Shown: positions 21,761-30,166 of the stretch, piece by piece
Layout of the letters: each line of letters begins with the position of its first letter
How positions within the stretch are numbered: position 1 is the first letter of the stretch
Assembly (NCBI GenBank): GCA_016808115.1
Contig: JAEQBH010000191.1
Span: 124,001 to 188,000 of the forward strand
DNA from: Tetrastigma voinierianum
Taxonomy: Eukaryota > Streptophyta > Magnoliopsida > Vitales > Vitaceae
Reading direction: 5' to 3'
DNA length: 64,000 nucleotides
The notes under the pieces: model-generated
Seen by the model: the letters and a program-made list of their open reading frames with translations, nothing else
Told to the model about the DNA's origin: nothing
The model's database searches: none
Program-made: the position numbers and the translations under genes

Positions 21761-23922
21761 GGCCCTCTCAAAGATGGAGCTTCCGATGGTACACGGAATA
21801 GTAAAACTACCGGTCTTTCAGCTTTTGTGGTAGTTTTCTCTGAAGGATGACACTTACACTTTCTATGATTCACTGTTTCGAAATCCAACAGTCTTCTTTT
21901 CTTTGACAATATACCCTTTGTGAATTTCACATAACTGGGCATCTGTTCTAATGTATCAACAAATGGAATGTTTATATGCAGTTTCTTGAACACTTCCATA
22001 AACTTGGTGAATTGCTGGTCTAATTTACTCTTCTTCGTGCGACGAGGGTACGTAATCGATAGTGGAGTTTAGTCATGGGTGGTTGATCTCAGCTCCGTCT
22101 TCTACCGACTTTTTCTGAAGGGGCTGTTCCCTTTCTACTCTATCATTTTGGCTGATCTAGATTACTTCTTCTGTTTCTACCTCCCCTATCACTGGTGGCT
22201 ACCCTGGTACTGCTAATTCTTTGCCACTCCTTAATGTGATAGCTTTTACATGTTCATCACCCTCTCGTCTCGGGTTCACCTCAGAGTTACTAGGTAATGC
22301 TCTCGCGCCGCCTCCTCTCGCTAACAAAGGTGGCCATTTGGCCTATTTGTACTTCCGTGTTTCCGAAATGGGCTCCTGCTCAGAACCCGTGGCGATTGGT
22401 TTTTGCAAATTATGAGCTTGGGTTTTGGAATGTGGCCTTCCTCTTATTCATAAATGTGGTGTGAGAAGTCATCATATGAGCTAAGGCTTTTTCCAAATCT
22501 ACCTTCTTTTCTAGTGGTGGTTTGTTTGCTTGAAATGGTGGCATATTATTCTGATTATTCCTCCAGCCATAGTTTTGATTGCTCTGATTATTCTGGTTAC
22601 CTCACCAACCCTGGCTTTGATTCTGATTCCGACCGTGCCTGTTTCCGATAATGCATTGCCCATACCGTCCCGCTATCATGGATTCACATACCGAGCCCGC
22701 TTCATCGGCATCCGCCGATCGACAATCCATAATACCGTGTCCCCGCAAGATTCGGGCAGATTCTTACCTGACATTCTGAATAGCATTCATTGTACCTTGT
22801 TATTTCTGTAGTTGTTTAGTTAACTGTGAGACATGATTTACCAGGTTACTGAGAACTTCTATGTTTGCTCCTGCTAAGGGTTTCCTAGGTGCTGATCTAT
22901 CTCGAGGCCATTGATTAGTATTGGTGGCTGTATCTTCCAAGATCTCATAAGCTTGATCTGTGGTTTTCTTCATCAAAGCACCTCCTGCTGAGGCGTTAAT
23001 AATTTTCCTAGCCGAATCATTTAAACCGTTGTAGAACGTATGTACCTGCATCCACTTAGTCAATTTGAGATGTGGGCATCTCCTTAGTAGCTCATGAAAT
23101 CTCTCCTAAGCCTCAGCTAGATTCTCCCCCTCAAACTGTCTGAATGTGTTATTTTCCCGCACCAATTGAGCTATCTTCGAGGGTGGAAAAAATTTGGTTA
23201 TAAATTTCTGCACCAAGTCGTTCCATCAGGTAATGGAATCTAGAGGTTGGCTGGTCAACCAATGCTTAGCCTAGTCGCTAAGTGACAGTGGGAATAGGCG
23301 CAATCTGATAGCTTCTTTCGCTATCTATTGTACTTGACTGGCATCACGCACTTCAATAAACCCGTCGATGCATTCCGCATTTTCACTGTGCAACCCATGA
23401 AACTATATATTGTCAGCATTCGCAAAGTTACCCTTTTAGCTTAAAGTCGCTCGCTTAGGATGTGGTGGTCACAGATGGGCCGACCGAACAATCGTAGGTG
23501 GCAAGAGCAAACCTCAAGTAACATATGCAGATTATCGTCGTATCGGTCGGTGTGGTGGCCTAATTCTAAGATTCTGTCCATTCTCGCTCGCTGCGGGTTC
23601 ATCTCTATCATGAATATGTCCTTCATCTACTGGTATCGCATGATTTCGCACTGGTCATGCAGCTTCTTCCAAGGTAATCATCGTAGTGTCGGCTCTCGTC
23701 AGATTGAATGGAAGTAATCACATCTTGTCTTTGCATACACACTAATTACTTTCCTAAAAGCGTAAGTATGAAGTCGAGACTAATTCACAGCACAGATGAA
23801 ATAAAGGAGAATACTTAAACAAGGAATAAAAAAAAAAGATCAATAAGTGAGAAGAACTAAAGAAAATAAAATTGATCCAAAGTACTATCTATGGCACGGT
23901 TTTCAATATCAACACTAAACTT
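21761..23922 (-). pseudogene. Gag of Athila element D
   Basis: The best part is 23063-22800: MTKWMQVHTFYNGLNDSARK, IINASAGGALMKKTTDQAYE, ILEDTATNTNQWPRDR, a standard Athila gag block. Upstream (about 23400-23070), in other frames, are LRLFPLSLSD, LVQKFITKFFPPSKIAQL and FRQFEGENLAEA, the core of the retrotransposon gag domain. Downstream (21999-21850) is FKKLHINIPFVDTLEQMPSY, the gag-protease linker. The start near the PBS is not clear. Confidence 0.8.
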
Positions 23923-23937
23923 TCGCGACTACAGCCA
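23923..23937 (-). other. Primer binding site of element D
   Basis: On the minus strand, about 15 bases inside the 5' LTR, the sequence reads TTTTTGGCTGTAGTCGCG. The Athila consensus is TTTTTGGCGCCGTTGCCGGGG (complementary to tRNA-Asp in related elements). Several bases differ, but the context after it (AGTTTAGTGTTGATATTGAA) is typical. It fixes the orientation of D and the LTR end. Confidence 0.65.
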
Positions 23938-24818
23938 AAAATCAAGAGCTTTGTCGAGTGTGTAATAGTTGCAAACGCACCGCGCGCGCAAGTATACGTG
24001 CTGGCCGAAGTTCACGTAATGTAGTATTAATATGTCGCCTCCCACGGCTATAAGCGTAATGAGTAATCGATTTAATGACTCCAGACAATATTTGATCCAG
24101 TTTGTAGCGACTACGCATAAATTAACTAAATTAAAAGAAACCTAATATCGGGAATTTCGATTTAAGTCGATGGGACGAAAACCTAGGGGTTTTGGTCTTC
24201 ACCTACCACACCTAATGGATTTTAACCTATAGTGCATTTATTTAATATACCATATGATTCATGTGCCATGGGTTGATCGTGTCCACAAAATATTCTTCTC
24301 GAGATATAACCCGCCTATCTCGCACGGGTGTACCAGATCTCTACTCGACCACTCACTCCAAGATGCATGAATGTGTAACCCTAGTGCTCACTGAACACGG
24401 ATATCTCTATTCCCCATTGACCAAGTGTTGCTTACCTAAGTCCCTTACAAGTCGTCATCTCTTGTTATCGTATTCCTAGCATTGGCATGCCACAATTCAC
24501 AAAAAGAATGACATGTGATTAAATTTCAGGAGTAAAAATAACCATAGAAATTCATATCGATATTAAATAAACCACAATTAAAGTATTAACTACTAATGGT
24601 GCGGTTAGGGTTGACAAAACCCTAGAGAGAAAAGTTAGTTCATAGTGATTTTCATTACAAACTGAAAGGTTTTCAGCATCAAACGAATGAGAGAAAGAAA
24701 TACGAAAGAAGTCGTCTTCGCGATCTCCCGGAATCCTTCTTCACCGATCTCTCTCTATCCGTCTCTCCCTCTCTTCAGTCTGGTTCTAATCTCGTCTTTT
24801 TTCCTCGAAATTGCTCCC

Positions 24819-24830
24819 TTTTTATATCTC
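24819..24830 (-). promoter_or_regulatory. TATA box of element D 5' LTR
   Basis: The minus strand reads GATATAAAAAGG, preceded by ATGGGCCCGAGTTCCGA and followed by a GA-rich stretch expected at the transcript start. The same box is present in the 3' LTR. Good motif match, no functional data. Confidence 0.6.
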
Positions 24831-24880
24831 GGAACTCGGGCCCATCAATGGCCTAGAAAATCATAACTTTTCGAGGAGAC

Positions 24881-24899
24881 CTCGCTACGCCGCGGCGAG
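24881..24899. repeat. GC-rich palindrome in D 5' LTR
   Basis: CTCGC/GCGAG arms (24881-24885 and 24895-24899) enclose the perfect 10-bp palindrome CGCCGCGGCG (24888-24897). It lies about 55 bp upstream of the TATA box on the minus strand. The matching place in the 3' LTR is degraded mainly at CpG. Confidence 0.75.
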
Positions 24900-25271
24900 T
24901 GGAGCCGCACGCCGGGCGGCCGGGCGGGAGCTCGTCAGCGACGCACTGGGCGCTACCATTGTCTTCGCTTCGTGTTCGGCCGCGGCCAGAGACTCCCTTT
25001 GCCGCCGCTAAGCGCCACGCCGCAAATGGGTCTCCTCTTCGCTGGCAGAGCGCCAGACCATCTGCTGCACTTCTTTGCCGCATTCTCTGCTTTGGTCCTT
25101 TCTTTAATTGTTAGCTTCCTTTTTTATTCCGATATCGCTATGTTATATGAAACATTATAGTATAGGGGATTAACGCAATATCAGTGATTATGAATGTGAA
25201 TCATGCAAGTTGAGCTATAAAAACACATAGAAATTGTATTGTAATGTATGCCTGATTCACTCCTATCAACG

Positions 25272-25573
25272 TCTCTTTCGTCAAGATCACGCCTTTCTAC
25301 TGGGACCATAGGACGATCGCTAGCTTGAAGGCTCGCTGGTTCTCGTAATTCCTTCATTTGTCTCGCTTGCTCCTCTTGTTTCTTCTACATATCTTGATGC
25401 TAATGAAGAAATTGGTATTCTGGCGATTGAATTACTGGGTTGCTAGTCATTGCACCTATGTTAGACGAATTAGATGTAGGAAGGGGAACCGTCGGAGCTA
25501 CTGGTGGTGGAGGGCTATCGGATAACTGTCGGAGCTAAGCCATTTCACGTTGTCGATGAGACTTTTTGTTTGG
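25272..25573 (-). pseudogene. N-terminal gag fragment of Tat-like element E
   Basis: Minus-strand codons near 25420-25272 give EEQARQMKELREPASLQASD and RPMVPVERRDLDERD, the glutamine/arginine-rich start of Tat gag. Upstream is a proline-rich leader (PPPVAPTVPLPTSN) and MTSNPVIQSPEYQFL, the likeliest start. One in-frame stop separates the two. It continues, after removal of D, in 13915-14024. Confidence 0.6.
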
Positions 25574-25591
25574 TTCCCATAGACTACACCA
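25574..25591 (-). other. Primer binding site of element E
   Basis: The minus strand reads ATTGGTGTAGTCTATGGGAA, differing at four positions from ATTGGCGCCGTCTGTGGGAA, the conserved junction and PBS of plant Tat/Ogre elements. It lies two to three bases inside an LTR end CCGACA. It fixes the 5' end of E and its minus orientation. Confidence 0.75.
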
Positions 25592-25593
25592 AT

Positions 25594-26033
25594 TGTCGGT
25601 ACCTAGTTTGTCTAACCTCCGGGGCATCAACGGTCTGGTATAAACCTGTAAAAAATAAGGGATCCGGTGGCGGTTTTCCGGTAGCCTCTCCGATGCTTAA
25701 GTTGGCGAAATGATGGAGAAGAATGAGAAGGAAATAGGACAACTAGGATTTCATACTTTTCCCTTGTGGGGTTTTTTGTTTTATACTTAAATTTCTCCTT
25801 GATTCTTGGAAAGATAATCTTGTCATCTTGGTGGTAGAATCTCTCATTCCTTATCAAAGACCAATTCTCCTTGATTTTTGGAGAGATGATATCACGAACT
25901 TAGTGATAAAATTTGACTTTCCTTATCAAAGACCAATTCTTCCTCATTTAGGATTATTGTTTTGAGACGTGATGAATAGAGTATCAATGAAGATTCAGTA
26001 TGATCTGACTTGGATCTGGTAGACACAGACACA
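25594..26033 (-). repeat. 5' LTR of Tat-like element E (outer end uncertain)
   Basis: The plus strand starts TGTCGGTACCTAGTTTG next to the PBS. On the minus strand a TATA-like AAGTATAAAACAAAA lies near 25775. A tandem duplication of 72-73 bp begins at about 25791 and 25863, each copy holding TTCTCCTTGAT and CCTTATCAAAGACCAA. The outer end is placed near 26033 only because TG...CA-like sequence and a change in composition occur there. No matching 3' LTR was found at the left of the window. Confidence 0.55.
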
Positions 26034-26774
26034 GGTTCGCTGAACCTCATAGTTTTTGAGGTGGTTATTTTAGCTTATATCATATAATTATAATAACTGC
26101 AAAGGATACGGATTTATTGGATATATTTAGGTCAAATAATGCATTATATGTTAAGAGTAAGTATCTATTTTATATTTTGTAATTATTATATCTTAAATTT
26201 AGTGTTTTATGTGTTTTCTTGTTTTTTAAAAAGATAAATAAAAAAAAACTGAGAACCAAACATGTTTTTTTGTTTTCTTTATTCTCCTTGTTTTTAAAAA
26301 TAAAAAACAGTTTTAAAAAAACATAAACCAAATAAACCCTTATTTTCCCTCTCTTTCTTCATCTCAAGGAGACTCCTACCAAACATTAACCCTAAATAAC
26401 CATCAAGTATCAACCCAAATAAACCTTAACTCTACATTGAAGCTATTTTCTTCTGCTCTCTTTACCACAACAACCATATTTCTTCCCTTACTTTGCTTCT
26501 TTCGTTTACTTTTCCTTTCAAAAGAAATAAATAAAGAAATTGTGAGAAAAGGGAATGAAACATTATTGTAGGCTATATTTCTCCTTTAAAGTTAGGGTTT
26601 TTCTAGATGATATATGTCGGTTATTAAAATTTAAATTTTATTTATGTTGATTTTTAATTGTTTATTGTTTGGGATTTAAGAACTGCCAAAGTTATGTGAC
26701 TTGTGCATTTTTGTAATTTTAACTTGATTACATTGCATATTTGTGGTATGCTTATTATTATTCATTGGCACTGA
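26034..26774. other. AT-rich spacer, nothing recognised
   Basis: A/T-rich DNA with homopolymer runs and no supported gene, RNA or transposon end. Confidence 0.5.
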
Positions 26775-28123
26775 AGGGTTGGCAAGGGGGGGTTTGAGAC
26801 GGGCAAGGGCAACCCACCCACCTACCAATCCCATTCCCATCCCGACAATTTTCCTAATTCTCCCATACCCGTTCCGAACCCGGATGGGGGGCGAAGCCTC
26901 CTTTTTCCCCATCCCCGAGATTTGCAAGATTCCTAAGCCCCGTTTAGTTCACGAAATTTTTTAACTCTATCCAAAATTCAAAATATGAAAATTTTTAATG
27001 TATTCTAATCTTTAGTTTTCATTTTCAAAAAATACGTTTCGTACTTGAATTTGGTTGAAAATAAAGAATAAGAAAATCCGTTTTGTAAAACTATTTTCTT
27101 GAAAATGAAGTTAATGAAAACAATGAAAATGTGTTTAAATGCAGTGCTAATATTCATAATCCCACTAAAGGGAACACGGTAAGAAAATCGGCGGAAGACG
27201 AAGTGGTTAGCAAGAAAATAAATTAATCCCAGAGCCAGCTTTTATCCCAATCGACCAAATCCCTTGTTTCGATTTAATTCAAACAAGGAAAATAACACGT
27301 ACGCTTTTCTCGATTCATATATAAATGTCAAAATAATGACTCATTTTCTGTTTTCAAAATTTGTTTTTGTCTTATCTTCGCACCAAACGCTGCTTCTCGT
27401 TGTATCAAATAGAGAAAAATGTAAAAATTTTCTACTTACTAAACATGGCCTAAAAATCTCATTCCTACCCGCCCCCACCCCGTTTGGAAACCAAGCAATT
27501 TCTACATCAATCCTCTCTTCCACATAACTATGAGAAACATATTTGCTCCTTCTCAATCTCCATTGATCACCCTATCTCGAGTTGCTGGAGTCTCACTACA
27601 GAACATGCAAATGACCTGCGTAAACTCCCTAAATAATATCTGGTAGATCTGTGAACTTCTTGTGAAAGATTGAAGGAGTGATGTGAAGAGAAAGATTGAT
27701 ACCGCTGAGAGGGAACAATTGCAGCCAGGCACAAGGCAAAAATCTAGAAACCCAAGTCAGCAAACTGATCGAAGAATGAGAAGAAAGTCTGGATGGATGT
27801 TGCACGACAAATACAAGTTGGGGAAGATAGTGGCTAGAAGGTTGAAAGACGTGGAGATTCTAATGAGCCAAACACACCTTTGGCTTTGGATCTGGTGGCT
27901 GAGAGCTTGCCTTCACCTTGTGCAGGAGAAAAACCAAGTGACTGACGCCTGCTGAAGGAATGAGATATAAAATCCTAAGTCCTAACCATGTGAATATGTT
28001 TTATACTAAAGGTTTTAAAAACAAATCTCGTAACCCAAGTAAAACCCGATTTTAAAATTCTTATACCCATCCTAATAAAGACAGTGCGGGTTAGCCGGGT
28101 ATGGGCAAAAATTGCCATCCCTA
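26775..28123. mobile_element. hAT-like remnant
   Basis: The left end reads AGGGTTGGCAAGGGGGG and is followed by C-rich repeats of the CCCATCCCC type. The right end, reversed, reads TAGGGATGGCAATTTTTGCC. The ends match at 10 of 11 bases over AGGG(T/A)TGGCAA. Such GGATGGCAA ends followed by CCCGCCCC/GGGTATGGG sequence are common for non-autonomous hAT-type repeats in plants. An 8-bp flank match is weak (ATTCATTG against AATCATTA, 6 of 8). No transposase is visible; a short frame at 27683-27955 has no signature. Contains the MITE 26937-27450. Confidence 0.4.
26937..27450. mobile_element. Harbinger/Tourist-type MITE
   Basis: This 514-bp element has inverted ends: left GCCCCGTTTAGTTCACGAAA, right (reversed) GGCCATGTTTAGTAAGTAG followed by AAAATTTTTA. 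It is flanked by TAA on both sides (26934-26936 and 27451-27453), the 3-bp duplication of the PIF/Harbinger superfamily. The interior is A/T-rich and non-coding. It sits inside the C-rich part of the hAT-like remnant, whose sequence resumes on the right (AATCTCATTCCTACCCGCCC). Confidence 0.65.
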
Positions 28124-29045
28124 GAATCATTAGTATTATTATTCTATATGATTTTATTATTCAATTTATTCAGGGATATGAATTATGTTTTGAATTTTTA
28201 AAAATTTGAGAAAATAGGATATGGGTGATAATAATTGATTTTATTTTATTTTCTTAATTGTCATGTTCATGGTTTGTATAGTTCTTGAGGAGAATGAAGA
28301 AAACAGAACAAAAATTTGACTATCAGTGATGTTTTACGAAAGTTTAAACAATTTGTTTCGTGTAATGTTTAAAATGGGATTAGAGATGTTTGGCTGTTTA
28401 GGATTTGTTAATAGGATGGGTTTTGAAATTTATAAGAAATGAAGAATATAAAGAAGTTTTGAAAGTAAACAATGAGAGAAAATTAAAGAGAAAAATAGGA
28501 TAATGAAGGATATTTTTTAAAATTTATTTAGCTTATTGTAAGTAAACTTTGAATCATTTTTTTCACAGAAGTTTTTGTTTTCTAGCGAATGTGAGTTTAA
28601 TTGAAGAAGAAAAATATTTCAGTAAAGGATACATGCATTAGTATGAACATTAAGAAAAACAGTAGCTAACCATTAGTTGCAAAAGTTGGTTGTAAAATAC
28701 GAATTTTTGTTTTAAACAAAATAAAAATGTGACTGTTGGTTCACAATAATGGTCAACCATGGGAGTAACCAGTTGTCGTTATTCAGGTTATTTAAATAAA
28801 ATAAATGTTTTTTTTTCTCATGGAGGTTGCAACAGACAAAATGGTTTGAAGTGTGTATAGAGAAAAATATTGAAAGACCCATTGTTTTAAAGGCTCACTT
28901 ACAAACAAGCTCATTAGCATATTTTTTGTGTGAACAATTACAAAAATAGTTGTCATTGACAGGTTGTCTCCTTAACTTATATAATATAGAAAATTAGAGC
29001 CAAATAAAATTGAACAATTATATTATCGTAACTCTATTTTTATAA
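28124..29045. other. AT-rich spacer, nothing recognised
   Basis: No gene, RNA or mobile-element end could be supported here. Confidence 0.5.
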
Positions 29046-29359
29046 GAGAAAATTAGTATTAAAATCCTAAATTTTTATGACTTTTATATTTAAATCATGA
29101 ACAAAAAGTTTATTTTTTTTAAATATAGTAATTTTCATAAAATTTGTTTTTATATTCCAACAAAACTTCGAACTTCTACTATGTCTAACGTGACACGACG
29201 AAACGACATTGTTTTGATGCTAGAACTATAATTAAAATGAAAGTTGAGGATATAAAAAAAAAAAATAATGAAAGTTGCTATAATTTAAAAAGCAAACTTT
29301 TTATTTATGATTTAAATACAAAAATCATGAAATTTCATGATTTTAATACAAATTTTCCC
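29046..29359. mobile_element. MITE with long inverted repeats, 9-bp target duplication
   Basis: About 314 bp. The two halves are inverted copies over roughly 130-150 bp: left GAGAAAATTAGTATTAAAAT and right, reversed, GGGAAAATTTGTATTAAAAT, continuing through TATTTAAATCAT and AAAAAGTTT. The flanks TTTTTATAA (29037-29045) and CTTTTATAA (29360-29368) match at 8 of 9. Long terminal inverted repeats with a 9-bp duplication suggest a Mutator-like (MULE) origin. No coding sequence. Confidence 0.7.
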
Positions 29360-29368
29360 CTTTTATAA

Positions 29369-30078
29369 AGTTATTTTGTCTATTTAAACTCAAATTTCGG
29401 CTCAATTCTTGATGATTTAATAATATATTTTAGTTTTTTTTACTTATTTTAGAAAATCAATTAATTTCAACATTTTTTTAGTAAAATTTGTTATAATATT
29501 TATTTCATGTATTCTTACATAATAAAAGACCACAAGTGTCCCCTTGTATACTATTATTGCAAGGAGTTTTTTTTTATACAAAATACTCTTGTTATAATCT
29601 TCTTATTAATGTGTGCATTTAAAAAATGATGTTATGATGTCATGCTGTTGTAAGTAATGATGTCAAGATGATTAAAGCAATTATAAATAATTCTAAACAA
29701 GTAAAAAGAAAAAAGATGATGGTGTTGCTTATAAATAGGCATTTCCTCCCTTCCTTGAAGGCACTAGAGGAAGAAATTAGAGTTTTTTTTCTTTCATTAT
29801 CTTTTTTTCTTTCCTTTTTTCTCTTCATTTTAGAGTTTAATTTTTTATTGGTATTTTGTCATTTGATAAAAAAAAAATGGTGAAGTTCTTTATTAACTCT
29901 CTCTTTCAATTCATAATGTAAATTGAATGGAGCAACTTTTAAGTCTAAATAACTTCTCTCATGTTTATTGGTTATGTGGCATAGTTCGATAAAATAATTA
30001 TTGATTAAGAAGTATTTTTTTCAAAAATATTAATTTCATTTATGGCCATCAAGTGCATGATTTGATAGTGAAAATCTA
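29369..30078. other. AT-rich spacer, nothing recognised
   Basis: Low-complexity A/T-rich DNA. It includes a CTTTC-rich tract near 29780-29830 whose short reading frames on both strands are not credible. Confidence 0.5.
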
Positions 30079-30166
30079 AGGGGTGTATTGGATTAGTTTT
30101 TTAATGACTTTTATATACTTATAAAGTTAAGGGGTATTGAATTACAATTTTTAAAGACTCTATAAA
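30079..30166. repeat. Left part of an AT-rich repeat split by element A
   Basis: It begins GGGGTGTATTGGATTAG, resembling the ends of some plant MITEs, and contains GGTATTGAATTACAATTTTT and AAGACTCTATAAA. A related unit follows on the far side of element A (54120-54215: ATATTCAATTACAGC, TATAGACTCTACAAA). The two parts were adjacent before A inserted. The superfamily is not determined. Confidence 0.5.

Larger units (their letters stand above)
14025..25271 (-). mobile_element. Athila-type LTR retrotransposon (element D), nested in E
   Basis: A whole but degenerate element of about 11.2 kb on the minus strand. The 5' LTR is at 23952-25271, then come PBS, gag, protease, RT, RNase H, integrase, an env-like ORF, a polypurine tract and the 3' LTR (14025-15323). 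Motif wording in protease, RNase H and gag is that of Athila (Ty3/gypsy, non-chromovirus). It interrupts gag of element E: recognisable E gag lies on both sides (13915-14024 and 25272 onward). The 5-bp flanks (GCGGC and TCTCT) do not match, so one junction has changed. Confidence 0.9.
23952..25271 (-). repeat. 5' LTR of Athila element D
   Basis: Pairs with 14025-15323; plus-strand ends are TGTCGAGTGTGTAATAG and CCTATCAACG. On the minus strand it shows an upstream GC-rich palindrome cluster (24881-24960), then GATATAAAAAGGGAG (TATA near 24819-24830), then a GA-rich leader. The U3 segment 24880-25070 is much richer in CpG than the matching part of the 3' LTR. Confidence 0.9.

Noticed and set aside
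24853..25114. Open frames on both strands in GC-rich DNA
   Set aside because: They fall in the U3 of the D 5' LTR; GC-rich sequence has few stops by chance, and the partner LTR does not keep the frames.
27683..27955. Plus-strand frame of 90 codons, basic start
   Set aside because: Sits inside the hAT-like remnant, shows no transposase motif and no conserved domain that I recognise.
29640..29883. Lys-rich and Phe-rich frames on opposite strands
   Set aside because: Low-complexity CTTTC/TTTT tract without homology.
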